Assembly: GCF_900101875.1 (NCBI RefSeq)
Contig: NZ_FNAI01000014.1
Coordinates: 1-64,000 of the forward strand
Direction of reading: 5' to 3'
From: Mucilaginibacter pineti
Lineage (GTDB): Bacteria > Bacteroidota > Bacteroidia > Sphingobacteriales > Sphingobacteriaceae
DNA length: 64,000 nucleotides
Under the pieces are notes generated by a model, which was given only the letters and a program-made list of their open reading frames with translations, was not told the origin of the DNA and searched no databases. The position numbers and the translations under genes are program-made. This document shows positions 26,669 through 35,002 of this stretch, in pieces. Numbering within the stretch: the stretch's first letter is position 1; every line of letters starts with the position of its first letter.

Positions 26669-27372
26669 TTGGCATCATGAAAAATGATCCCCATGCTGCG
26701 GCGCCGGCCTTCTGTAATTTCGCTGATGCCATGTTTCATATTAACCCTATGGTGGCCTTTCCTGCCCTTGGCCGGCCTAAAACTGGTGGTAAACAACACC
26801 ATATCGCCCTTGCCGGGCTTTAACACAATAGCGCGTGATTGTTCCCTTGGCTTTTGCTCCATCAGTATAAACTCACCGCCCTCATAGTCTGTACCCGGTT
26901 CATCTAAAATAAAAACCAGCTGTATGGGAAAAAACACTTCGCCGTACAGGTCCTGGTGCATGGAGTTGTAGCCACCTTTTGCGTATTGCAGTATCAGCGG
27001 TGTTGGCTTTAATTGTTCATGCTCATGGCAATGCTGCAGTAATTCGGTTAATGTGGCTGCAAAACGCGTTTCTTTATTCAGCAGTTCCATCCAGTTATTG
27101 GCAATGGGGGCCAGTTGCGGGTAAACGCTTTCGCGTAATTGCTGTACCAGCAGGGGCAGTGGATATTTTAAATATTTGTATTCGCCGCGACCATAATTAT
27201 GGCGTTCCATTACAACGGTTTTACGATACAAGTCATCATTATCATATTGGGCAGTAAGCTGGTCACACTCACCGGCAGTTAAAACGTTTTTAACAAGTGC
27301 ATAGCCTTTGCTGTCCATATCGGTTTTAATTGTGTCCCAATCCAAACCATTAATTCTTGCTGTGATCTCCAT
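26665..27372 (-). CDS. 2OG-Fe(II) oxygenase, probable alkylation-repair partner
   Basis: This 235-residue oxygenase has a double-stranded beta-helix core. The iron ligands are the HxD of MHQDLYGE (about 138-140) and the distal His of GHHRVNM (about 208), with a basic RRRSMG segment for 2-oxoglutarate binding near 222. The central motif PIQLVFILDEP and the GGEFILMEQKPR strand match prolyl-hydroxylase-like oxygenases placed in Ada operons in many bacteria. It is 4 bp downstream of the methyltransferase-regulator and overlaps the Ada zinc-domain gene. It is not clearly AlkB by motif; a role in reversing base methylation is inferred from context. Confidence 0.85.
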   Translation of the reverse strand: MEITARINGLDWDTIKTDMDSKGYALVKNVLTAGECDQLTAQYDNDDLYRKTVVMERHNYGRGEYKYLKYPLPLLVQQLRESVYPQLAPIANNWMELLNKETRFAATLTELLQHCHEHEQLKPTPLILQYAKGGYNSMHQDLYGEVFFPIQLVFILDEPGTDYEGGEFILMEQKPREQSRAIVLKPGKGDMVLFTTSFRPAKGRKGHHRVNMKHGISEITEGRRRSMGIIFHDAK

Positions 27373-27376
27373 AAAA

Positions 27377-28231
27377 TTATAATGAAACTGGTTGATTTAA
27401 TAATGCCGCCTCCCAGCCAATCATGGCCGTTTTGCGGGTTGGCCCCCAATGGTATTGCCCAAATTCGCCGGTAGATTTTATCACTCTGTGACACGGGATC
27501 AAAAACGCAACCGGGTTAGCTCCTATAGCGCTGCCTACCGCCCTGCTTGCCTTGGGCAATGCTATCTTCTGCGAAATATCTGCATAGCTGCACAAGCCTC
27601 CCATTGGTATTTTAAGCAATGCCTCCCATACTTTTAACTGAAAGCTGCTGCCTTTAAGGTGTAGCTTTATGGCAGGCAGTTCTGTCCAGTCTTTTTTAAA
27701 GATGTGCAGGGCATCCTGCTGGACCATATCAACCACTTGGGTATAGGCCGCATTAGGGAACTGTTCTTTTAACTGACTTAAAGCGTCCTCCATGTCATCG
27801 GCGAAAGCCATATAACAAATTCCCTTGGGCGTTGATGCCACTATGATATTCCCAAACGGTGTTTCGGCAAAGCTATAGTTAATGCTTAATTCTCTGCCAC
27901 CGTTCTTGTACTCGGCCGGGGTCATGCCTTCAATGTTAATGAACAGGTCATGCAGTCGTCCCGTGCCGGATAAGCCTGTTTCAAAGGCGGTATCAAATAA
28001 GGTAGCTTGTTTATCTTTGAGGATACCTTTGGCATATTCCAAGCTTAGGTACTGTAAAAACTTCTTAGGACTGATACCCGCCCAATCGGTAAATAAACGC
28101 TGAAAATGGAAAGGGCTCATATTCACCTTTTCGGCTACCTCATCTAAATTTGGCTGGCTTTTAAAATTGACTTTAATATAGTTTATAGCCTCGGCAATTC
28201 GTTCGTAATTGATAATTTCCTGTGTGCTCAT
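27377..28231 (-). CDS. AraC-type HTH fused to methylated-DNA-cysteine S-methyltransferase
   Basis: This 284-residue fusion has an N-terminal AraC HTH pair (residues about 10-100: LDEVAEKVNMSPFHFQRLF, ISPKKFLQYL). A C-terminal O6-alkylguanine-DNA methyltransferase domain follows, with FQLKVWEALLKIPMG and the active site FLIPCHRVI (Cys near 247). This equals Ada without its zinc-binding domain. That domain is encoded two genes downstream. It is the promoter-proximal gene of the operon and probably both repairs O6-methylguanine and activates transcription. Confidence 0.95.
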   Translation of the reverse strand: MSTQEIINYERIAEAINYIKVNFKSQPNLDEVAEKVNMSPFHFQRLFTDWAGISPKKFLQYLSLEYAKGILKDKQATLFDTAFETGLSGTGRLHDLFINIEGMTPAEYKNGGRELSINYSFAETPFGNIIVASTPKGICYMAFADDMEDALSQLKEQFPNAAYTQVVDMVQQDALHIFKKDWTELPAIKLHLKGSSFQLKVWEALLKIPMGGLCSYADISQKIALPKASRAVGSAIGANPVAFLIPCHRVIKSTGEFGQYHWGPTRKTAMIGWEAALLNQPVSL

Positions 28232-28308
28232 GATCTTATTATTTATACAACAAATTTAAGCCGGTGTGCCACGCCGTAAAACCCGGAACTTGCTAAATAT
28301 GCTATAGC

Positions 28309-29511
28309 CTACACATCGCCAAACTCCTGGTTTTTCCTTGCACCCTGCCTGCGGGTAACCAGTAAACCCAAACTTAATATAATACTGGTACCCAACACCA
28401 CCACAAACAATAAACCGGTACCAACCTGCGGAATTTTTAAATTATCGGGCAGGTTATAATATAGTAAAACACTGATAAGCCCACGGGGGATAATCACCAG
28501 TTCGGGCATGAGGGCGGTTTTGGATACCAGTTTGATGTACAAAAACCGCACAAAATAAATAGAAAATAAGATAGCCCCGCCCGTTAACAGCAAAGTAGGA
28601 TTTTGCAGTTGGTAAACATTCATGCTGTAGCCAAATACGATGAAAAAGAAGGTACGCATCAGGAAAGCACTCTCTGCCGAAAGCTGGAATAATTGCTTAA
28701 TATCATGCTGAAAGGTTGGGTAGATAAACAATTTCCTGAACCATGGAAAGCTGATCTGGTTGGCATTATTTAAGAACAGCCCCAAAGCCAATACAATGAT
28801 CAAGGCCGATAAATGATAGGACTGCCCTATCGAATAAACCAATATCAGCAGTGATATAATTAAAAACGACTTAATGTGGTGCTTTAGCCTGCCAATTAAA
28901 TACAGCAACAGCAAACAGGATATAACGGCAACAAGTAGTATGCCTGTCAGTTCGCCGCCTAATTTGGCAAACGATACCACATCTATATGCGGGTTACGTA
29001 CAATAAAATTAAACAGTACTACGGTAAGGATATCTGAAAAGGACGATTCATAAATGATAAATTCCTTTTTTGCCTTATGCAGATTAGATGCCGAAGGAAT
29101 TGCCACTGCCGAACTTACCACACAATACGGTATGGCATTTACAAAACATAGGTAAAAGCTTTGCCCCGTTAAATAACGAATGATGAAAGTAATGACAACC
29201 GCACTTAACAGCAATATGCTAAGGGCCGAGAAGAAAGCTTTTTTTATGACAACATTTTTATCGCTGCTATACCTTAATTCAAGCGCACCTTCAAATACAA
29301 TAAGTATCAGCCCCAATGTGCCCAGGGTAGGCAGGATAACCTTGAGGTTGAACATTGGTATGCCCCAATAATCAACAGCCTGCCTTATACCCATACCAAG
29401 CAGCAGCAACAGGATAACAGATGGAATTTTGGTTTTACCGGCAATAAGATCAAATAGATATGAAAAAATAACCAGTCCGCTGAGTATAATGAGAGTTGTA
29501 TATGTAGTCAA
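28309..29511 (-). CDS. Sodium/proton antiporter family membrane protein
   Basis: This 400-residue protein has about 12 hydrophobic segments of the cation:proton antiporter (CPA) fold. Visible elements are an N-terminal TYTTLIILSGLVIFSYLF segment, FEGALELR, the discontinuous-helix region PYCVVSSAVAIPS and the later segment ELVIIPRGLISVLLYYNLP. No cytoplasmic TrkA or UspA domain is attached. It probably exports Na+ or K+ for protons. It is followed at its C-terminus by a short basic tail. It is divergent from the old yellow enzyme gene. Confidence 0.85.
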   Translation of the reverse strand: MTTYTTLIILSGLVIFSYLFDLIAGKTKIPSVILLLLLGMGIRQAVDYWGIPMFNLKVILPTLGTLGLILIVFEGALELRYSSDKNVVIKKAFFSALSILLLSAVVITFIIRYLTGQSFYLCFVNAIPYCVVSSAVAIPSASNLHKAKKEFIIYESSFSDILTVVLFNFIVRNPHIDVVSFAKLGGELTGILLVAVISCLLLLYLIGRLKHHIKSFLIISLLILVYSIGQSYHLSALIIVLALGLFLNNANQISFPWFRKLFIYPTFQHDIKQLFQLSAESAFLMRTFFFIVFGYSMNVYQLQNPTLLLTGGAILFSIYFVRFLYIKLVSKTALMPELVIIPRGLISVLLYYNLPDNLKIPQVGTGLLFVVVLGTSIILSLGLLVTRRQGARKNQEFGDV

Positions 29512-29745
29512 ATTAAGCGTAGTTTAAGTGGGCCATTGTAAGAGGCCTAACAATTTAAATTTAACCATTGTTTACTGTAAGGTAGCTAAAACCGCAATAG
29601 CATGCGCCATCACAGCGCTTGCTCTAAAAAAGACAACAGTATAGCCGGTTGCATATTGATAAATATCCACTGCAAAGCAAGTTTACAAAACAGTGAGGAT
29701 ACATCGGTTGTTACTGAGCATATTTGTACAAACAACAATAATAAT

Positions 29746-30813
29746 ATGCCACATCTGTTTTCGCCTCTGAAAATAAAAAATATCGAACTAAAAAACCGCA
29801 TTGTGGTATCGCCAATGTGTGAGTACTCCAGTGTTGACGGTTTCGCTAACGACTGGCACCTGGTGCACCTGGGCAGCTTTGCTACCGGCGGCGCGGCCCT
29901 AATCATAACCGAAGCAGCGGCAGTATCGCCAGAAGGTCGCATTACTGATAATGATCTTGGAATTTATAAAGATGAACACATAGCCAGGCTAAAGCAGATA
30001 ACTGATTTTATACATGCGCATGGTTCAATAGCAGGTATTCAACTGGCGCACGCAGGCCGTAAGGCAAGTCATCAGCAACCCTGGCTTGGCGGCAAGCAAA
30101 TCCCTTCAGATCAAGAACATGGCTGGGTGGCGGTAGCTCCAAGCTCCATCGCTTTTACCGATGCGGAAGAAGCACCAATTGCTTTAGACAAGGCAGGCAT
30201 AGCCAAAGTAATTGCTGATTTTAAAGCGGCTACTGTTAGGGCTATTGCCGCAGGCTTTAAAGTGATTGAATTACATGGCGCACATGGTTACCTTATTAAC
30301 CAGTTCCTTTCGCCGGCAAGCAACAAACGTACCGACGAGTACGGCGGGGCATTTGACAACCGTGTACGTTTATTAATTGAGATAATTGAAGCGGTACAGG
30401 AAGTTTGGCCGAAAGAAAACCCGCTGTTCGTTCGCCTGTCAACCACTGAATGGACTGAGGGTGCGTGGACGGCTGATGATTCTGTAACGTTGGCCAAACT
30501 GCTAAAAGATCATGGTGTAGACCTCATAGACTGCTCAACCGGCGGCAACATTGCCGGTGTTAAGATTGCGTTAAAGCCAGGTTATCAAGTTGAATTTGCT
30601 GAAAAAATAAGGAAAGAAAGCGGTATACTTACAGGAGCAGTAGGCTTAATAACAAAACCACACCAGGCCGACGAAATTATACAGGAAGGTGAAGCCGATG
30701 TTGTATTTTTAGCCCGCGAAATGCTGCGCGACCCTCATTTTGCACTGCGTGCAGCACATGAGCTTGGTCATGAAACAGCCTGGCCGGTACAATACGAACG
30801 CGCGAAGTGGTAA
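29746..30813 (+). CDS. NADH:flavin oxidoreductase, old yellow enzyme family (YqjM-like)
   Basis: This 355-residue FMN-dependent ene-reductase starts at MPHLFSPLKI (ATG 29746); the frame upstream to 29602 is not protein-like. Family marks are VSPMCEYSS with the Cys and Tyr of the YqjM class, GHAGRKAS-like QLAHAGRKASHQQPW, and IELHGAHGYLINQFLSPASNKRTDEYGG with the substrate-binding His pair. DFVFLAREMLRDPHF-like FLAREMLRDPHF ends the barrel. It reduces alpha,beta-unsaturated carbonyls with NADPH. The OsmC gene follows 122 bp later, so a shared detoxification role is possible. Confidence 0.95.
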   Translation: MPHLFSPLKIKNIELKNRIVVSPMCEYSSVDGFANDWHLVHLGSFATGGAALIITEAAAVSPEGRITDNDLGIYKDEHIARLKQITDFIHAHGSIAGIQLAHAGRKASHQQPWLGGKQIPSDQEHGWVAVAPSSIAFTDAEEAPIALDKAGIAKVIADFKAATVRAIAAGFKVIELHGAHGYLINQFLSPASNKRTDEYGGAFDNRVRLLIEIIEAVQEVWPKENPLFVRLSTTEWTEGAWTADDSVTLAKLLKDHGVDLIDCSTGGNIAGVKIALKPGYQVEFAEKIRKESGILTGAVGLITKPHQADEIIQEGEADVVFLAREMLRDPHFALRAAHELGHETAWPVQYERAKW

Positions 30814-30826
30814 TGTTTGGTTCATG

Positions 30827-30908
30827 GTTCATAGTTAATAGATCATGGTATATTTTTATTGCGATCAACAACCTATCAACCATGAACAATGATCTATTAA
30901 CTATGAAC
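30827..30908. repeat. Perfect 20-bp inverted repeat between OYE and OsmC genes
   Basis: GTTCATAGTTAATAGATCAT (30827-30846) is exactly complementary to 30889-30908. The loop carries further GGTTCATGG / CCATGAACA words, so the hairpin can branch. It could terminate or attenuate between the two genes. Confidence 0.8.
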
Positions 30909-30935
30909 AATTAAAAAAACAAATAACCAAAAACT

Positions 30936-31355
30936 ATGAAACGTACAGCAAACGCCCATTGGAATGGCACATTACAGGCAGGTCAGGGAGAAATTACTAC
31001 CCAAAGCACCGTGCTTAACAAAACCCAGTATTCATTTAAAACCCGTTTTGCCGATGGAGTTGGCACCAACCCCGAAGAGTTAATAGCTGCCGCTCATGCA
31101 GGTTGCTTTACTATGGCTGTTGGTGCTGCATTGTCACAAGCAGGTATTACCCCTGGTGATCTTACTACCGATGCTATCCTTGATCTGGATATGCAGGCGC
31201 TAAGCATTACCGGTATACATTTAGAGCTTAAAGCATCTGTAATTGATGGTGTTGATGAAGCAAAATTCAAAGAAATTGCTGAAGGCGCAAAAGCCGGATG
31301 TATTGTATCAAAAGCACTAAATGTGCCGATAACGTTGAGCGTTACTTACGCTTAA
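30936..31355 (+). CDS. OsmC/Ohr family peroxiredoxin-like protein
   Basis: This 139-residue OsmC-subfamily protein reduces organic hydroperoxides. It has the reactive Cys pair C57 (AAHAGCFTM) and C122 (KAGCIVSKAL) and the usual GTNPEELIAAAHAG motif. Length is typical. It follows an old yellow enzyme gene and is closed by a strong terminator. Confidence 0.95.
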   Translation: MKRTANAHWNGTLQAGQGEITTQSTVLNKTQYSFKTRFADGVGTNPEELIAAAHAGCFTMAVGAALSQAGITPGDLTTDAILDLDMQALSITGIHLELKASVIDGVDEAKFKEIAEGAKAGCIVSKALNVPITLSVTYA

Positions 31356-31371
31356 GTTTTAGCATTTATAC

Positions 31372-31417
31372 TTAAATAAGAAAGAGCAAGCCATGCGGCT
31401 TGCTCTTTCTTATTTAA
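31372..31417 (+). terminator. Strong hairpin terminator after OsmC gene
   Basis: A perfect 21-bp stem starts TTAAATAAGAAAGAGCAAGC, has loop ATGC and ends in TTTCTTATTTAA. It works for the plus-strand OsmC gene. Confidence 0.85.
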
Positions 31418-31423
31418 ATGGCC

Positions 31424-31527
31424 TGTCATTCTGAGCGGAGCGAAGAACTATTTCTTGAACGAAGTGAAAAATCTGTTCTGCGAAATACAAGCCGGCGAGC
31501 AGATCCTTCGCTACGCTCAGGATGACA
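31424..31527. repeat. REP-like palindrome, GTCATTCTGAGC type
   Basis: TGTCATTCTGAGCGGAGCGA at 31424 faces TCGCTACGCTCAGGATGACA ending near 31526, with imperfect arms. It separates OsmC from the convergent lipoprotein gene. Confidence 0.85.
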
Positions 31528-31541
31528 ATATTATTTTTTAT

Positions 31542-31949
31542 CTACTTACTTTGCACCCACCTCAGCAAATCCTGCGGTGTTTGATAAACTGTTCCTTTGT
31601 AGCTGAGCATTTTTACGCCTACGCACACGGTATCTGTTTTATTATCGGTGTGGGTTATAAATATTTTGCCGCGCACATCGGGTTTGTAGCCTTGCTCAAC
31701 ACCCTGTAGGTCTTTTAAGGCAAGCATGAGGCTGTCAATTGCTTTTTTGTCGGTTACCTGTTTTTCTTTTACCTCCGGAAAAAAGCTGTCGAACTTATCG
31801 CAATCAATGCTCATAATGGTTTCGCGGCCAAGTTCGGTAAACTTAATAGCCACACTTTTAACGGCTTCGGAGGTATTGGGTTTGCTATTGTTGCAGGCTA
31901 CAAATGCGCAAGCAACAAGTGATATAATCAACAGATTAAACTTTTTCAT
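31542..31949 (-). CDS. Small putative lipoprotein, 135 aa
   Basis: No family is recognised. The N-terminus MKKFNLLIISLVACAFVACN is a lipoprotein signal with lipobox Cys at residue 19 (FVAC). The mature part is hydrophilic, mixed alpha/beta in appearance, with SIDCDKFDSFFP and KIFITHTDNKTDTVCVG. Two further Cys could form a disulfide. The end QTPQDLLRWVQSK resembles a helix packing on a small domain. It is downstream of the PBP4 gene on the same strand (64 bp apart). Confidence 0.8.
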   Translation of the reverse strand: MKKFNLLIISLVACAFVACNNSKPNTSEAVKSVAIKFTELGRETIMSIDCDKFDSFFPEVKEKQVTDKKAIDSLMLALKDLQGVEQGYKPDVRGKIFITHTDNKTDTVCVGVKMLSYKGTVYQTPQDLLRWVQSK

Positions 31950-32013
31950 ATTCGTTGGTACGTTATTAATAAGCTATTCAAAACACTTCCCCTTTAGGGG
32001 ATGGAGGGTCTTC

Positions 32014-33423
32014 CTACTTCAACACATTCAGCACCCTGAACATTTTTTCCTTTATCCCTTTACTTGACCCATTGAAGTTGTTAACCATTATAGAGAAACA
32101 AAGCTCGCGGCCGTTGTGGGTTTGGTAGCCGGCATAGCAAAGCACACTGTTAATGCTGCCGCTTTTCATTTTCATATCGTTATAAACGGGCAGGCTTTCG
32201 TAAAAATCACTGAACCAGGTTTCCTTTTTTGCCGATTGCAGGATGCGGGCCAGCGTGCTGGTGGTTACCCTGTCGCCGGGCGAAAGACCGCTGCCATCGT
32301 AAGTATTGATGCTGTTTGGGTCGATGCCTTTTGCCTGCCAGAATTTTTGCACGGCCTCTACCCCATTTGTGGTGGTTGGCTTTTTGCCTTGTTTCCAGGC
32401 AATGGTTTTAAGCAACTGCTCGGCATAAAGGTTAATGCTTTTTTGATTGAGCCAGTAAACTATTTTACTCAGCGGCGGCGATTGTATAGTAGTTAAATTC
32501 TTGGCGATCTGCGGCAGCGGTAAACCTTTGACAGTTAACGTGGCCGCAGATTCGGGGTTATCAGATACAGCTATACCCAGTTTTTTAAGCGTATCGGCCA
32601 GCCGCAGGGCGGCATCGTATGCTGCATCGGGCAGCGCCGCCGATATGCTTTTCTTTTCCTGATCTATAGCATAGCTGCCGCGCAGGTACATCATAGTACC
32701 ACCGACGGGCAAAAAGGCATAGGCATTATCGCCGCTCCCGGCCGCACCATTGAGTAGTTCGCTTTTAAAAGTAAGATATGGAATATTGGGCACCGTACGC
32801 AATACGCCAACCGCGTTGCCTACCACGCCGATACGCAGCTTAATATCAAACTGATTTTCGCGCCAGCAAAGGCCAGATGTACCGGCACCGTAATAGTTCC
32901 CTATATCCTGCCAGATCCACCCCTCGGGGATAGATTGTGCACCGAAGATGCTGTCATCGCCAATAACGCGACCGTTGATCTTTTTAATGCCTGCGGTTTT
33001 AAGCGCGTCGGCCATTAAGGCCAACACATGGGCCTCTTTGGTTTGCTCGTAGCGCCAGCTGCCCAGGGTTGGGTCGCCGGCACCTTTTATAATTACATCG
33101 CCGTTCAGGGTGCCATCGGCAGTAATTTCGCCGCTGTAACCCAATTGGGTCTGGTACCTGAAATCAGCACCAAGCACATTAAAGGCGGTAATGCTGGTAA
33201 TGGTTTTTAAAGTAGACGCCGTAGCCAACCCCATATTTGGATTGGCCGCGAAAACCTGTTCGCCGGTTTTCGCATCCAGCACGGTTAACGATATAGATGC
33301 ATAACTGCACTGGCTATCGGCCTGTAGTCGACCAAAAGCTGTTGCTATTTTTTGCTGCAGATCCTGGGCATAAACCTGCCCCGTAATTAAAAATAAACTA
33401 ACTGTTAATAACCGCTTCATCAT
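32014..33423 (-). CDS. dacB: D-alanyl-D-alanine carboxypeptidase/endopeptidase, PBP4 (S13)
   Basis: This 469-residue S13 penicillin-binding protein has a signal peptide (MMKRLLTVSLFLITGQVYAQ). The catalytic motif SxxK is S70-TLK (TASTLKTITS), a YDGSGLSPGDRV block follows, and the KTG-like box is KSGSINSVLCYAGYQ (about 418). It trims or cleaves peptidoglycan peptide cross-links in the periplasm. Two adjacent Met codons could start it; both lie inside the last 26 bp of the upstream permease gene, so translation is coupled. Confidence 0.93.
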   Translation of the reverse strand: MMKRLLTVSLFLITGQVYAQDLQQKIATAFGRLQADSQCSYASISLTVLDAKTGEQVFAANPNMGLATASTLKTITSITAFNVLGADFRYQTQLGYSGEITADGTLNGDVIIKGAGDPTLGSWRYEQTKEAHVLALMADALKTAGIKKINGRVIGDDSIFGAQSIPEGWIWQDIGNYYGAGTSGLCWRENQFDIKLRIGVVGNAVGVLRTVPNIPYLTFKSELLNGAAGSGDNAYAFLPVGGTMMYLRGSYAIDQEKKSISAALPDAAYDAALRLADTLKKLGIAVSDNPESAATLTVKGLPLPQIAKNLTTIQSPPLSKIVYWLNQKSINLYAEQLLKTIAWKQGKKPTTTNGVEAVQKFWQAKGIDPNSINTYDGSGLSPGDRVTTSTLARILQSAKKETWFSDFYESLPVYNDMKMKSGSINSVLCYAGYQTHNGRELCFSIMVNNFNGSSKGIKEKMFRVLNVLK

Positions 33424-34846
33424 CCTCTTCTTCCCGGTTCATAATTTTACTTTGCGATATATAATAGATCGGCACACCTATCAACACGATTATTAATCCC
33501 GGCCAGGTAAATTGTGGCTTATATATGATAAGCAATACACAAAATGCCAAACCCATTATAATATAAACTATTGGCAATACAGGGTAGCCAAATGCTTTGT
33601 AAGGACGCTCGGCATTAGGGTGTTTTGCTCTCAAAATAAAGATGCCAACAATAGTCAGCACATAAAATATTACTACCACAAATGATATCATATCCAACAG
33701 ATCGCCATAACGACCGCTTAAGCAAAGTACAGATGCTACCAGTGCCTGTATCCATAAACCAAATTGCGGCACGCCGTATTTATTTAATGTGCCGGTTTTC
33801 TTAAAAAACAAACCATCCTTAGCCATAGTGTAATACACCCTCGCACCGGATAATATCAATCCATTATTACAGCCAAAGGTTGATATCATGATCATCACCG
33901 CAATTACATAAGTACCCACGTTGCCAAATATCACATGCGAAGCAGCCACTGCTACCCTGTCCTTTTCGGCAGTGGCAATTTCATGTAATGGTAAAACCCC
34001 GGTGTAAACCACATTGGCCGATACATAAATTATAGTTACTATAAGCGTTCCGAAAGCCAGGCTCAAGGCCACATCGCGCTTCGGGTTTTTCATTTCGCCG
34101 GCAATAAAGGTTACGTTATTCCAGGCATCACTGCTGAATATAGAACCTACCATTGAGGCCGCAATAGCGCCCAATGCAGCAGCTAAAGTTAACCCGGTAA
34201 CTGTACCATCAGGTTTAAGGTTGTGAATATCCCAGGCATTAGTCCAGTTGGCATGCCATATTTCGCCCTTAAATGCTAAAAAACCGAAGCCTATCAGTCC
34301 AAATAAACTCAATAGCTTGGTTAAAGTAAAGGTAGTTTGAATAAGCTTGCCGCCTTTTACACCACGGGTGTTGATATACGTAAGCAGAACAATAATAAGG
34401 ATAGATACCACCTGCGCGGCACTGATCTTTATAAAACCTAAGTTTAAAAGGATATTATCTTCACTGAAAGCCGGTATAAGGTAAGCAGTAAATTTACTGA
34501 ATGCCACGCCTACCGCAGCTATAGTTCCGGTTTGAATTACCGCGAAAAAACTCCATCCGTATAAAAAAGCGATGAGTTTGTTGTAAGCTTCTTTAAGATA
34601 AACGTACTGGCCGCCCGCTTTTGGGTACATGCCACTCAGCTCGCCATAACTTAAGGCTGCTGTTAGGGTCATGAAGCCTGTTATTACCCAAATTGCAATA
34701 AGCCAACCCGCCGAGCCCACATTACGTACAATATCTGCACTAACTATAAATATGCCCGAGCCTATCATGGAGCCTGCTACCAGCATGGTGCCATCAAGCA
34801 GGCCCAGCTCATGTTTCATTTTTGGTTGTCCGGAATCTTTTGCCAT
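33398..34846 (-). CDS. APC superfamily amino-acid permease
   Basis: This 482-residue protein has about 12 membrane segments. The start LGLLDGTMLVAGSMIGSGIFIVSADIVR has the conserved GSGIF substrate-binding loop, and GGQYVYLKEAYNK and FSSDAWNNVTFIAGEMKNPKRD follow. It fits the L-type/basic amino-acid transporter branch of the APC superfamily. Stop overlaps the PBP4 gene by 26 bp. A link to uptake of peptidoglycan-derived amino acids is possible but speculative. Confidence 0.93.
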   Translation of the reverse strand: MAKDSGQPKMKHELGLLDGTMLVAGSMIGSGIFIVSADIVRNVGSAGWLIAIWVITGFMTLTAALSYGELSGMYPKAGGQYVYLKEAYNKLIAFLYGWSFFAVIQTGTIAAVGVAFSKFTAYLIPAFSEDNILLNLGFIKISAAQVVSILIIVLLTYINTRGVKGGKLIQTTFTLTKLLSLFGLIGFGFLAFKGEIWHANWTNAWDIHNLKPDGTVTGLTLAAALGAIAASMVGSIFSSDAWNNVTFIAGEMKNPKRDVALSLAFGTLIVTIIYVSANVVYTGVLPLHEIATAEKDRVAVAASHVIFGNVGTYVIAVMIMISTFGCNNGLILSGARVYYTMAKDGLFFKKTGTLNKYGVPQFGLWIQALVASVLCLSGRYGDLLDMISFVVVIFYVLTIVGIFILRAKHPNAERPYKAFGYPVLPIVYIIMGLAFCVLLIIYKPQFTWPGLIIVLIGVPIYYISQSKIMNREEEDDEAVINS

Positions 34847-35002
34847 AAATTGTGTGAGGGTTTAAAGCTCTAAACTATTCAAAAAACTTTAATATTGACA
34901 TTCTATTGTAAAGAAAATAAATTTACTATTTTGCATCCACCAATTATACCCTGTTACCGCTTGTACTAACAGAATTTACTTTTATAAACCAAATTTGTGA
35001 CT

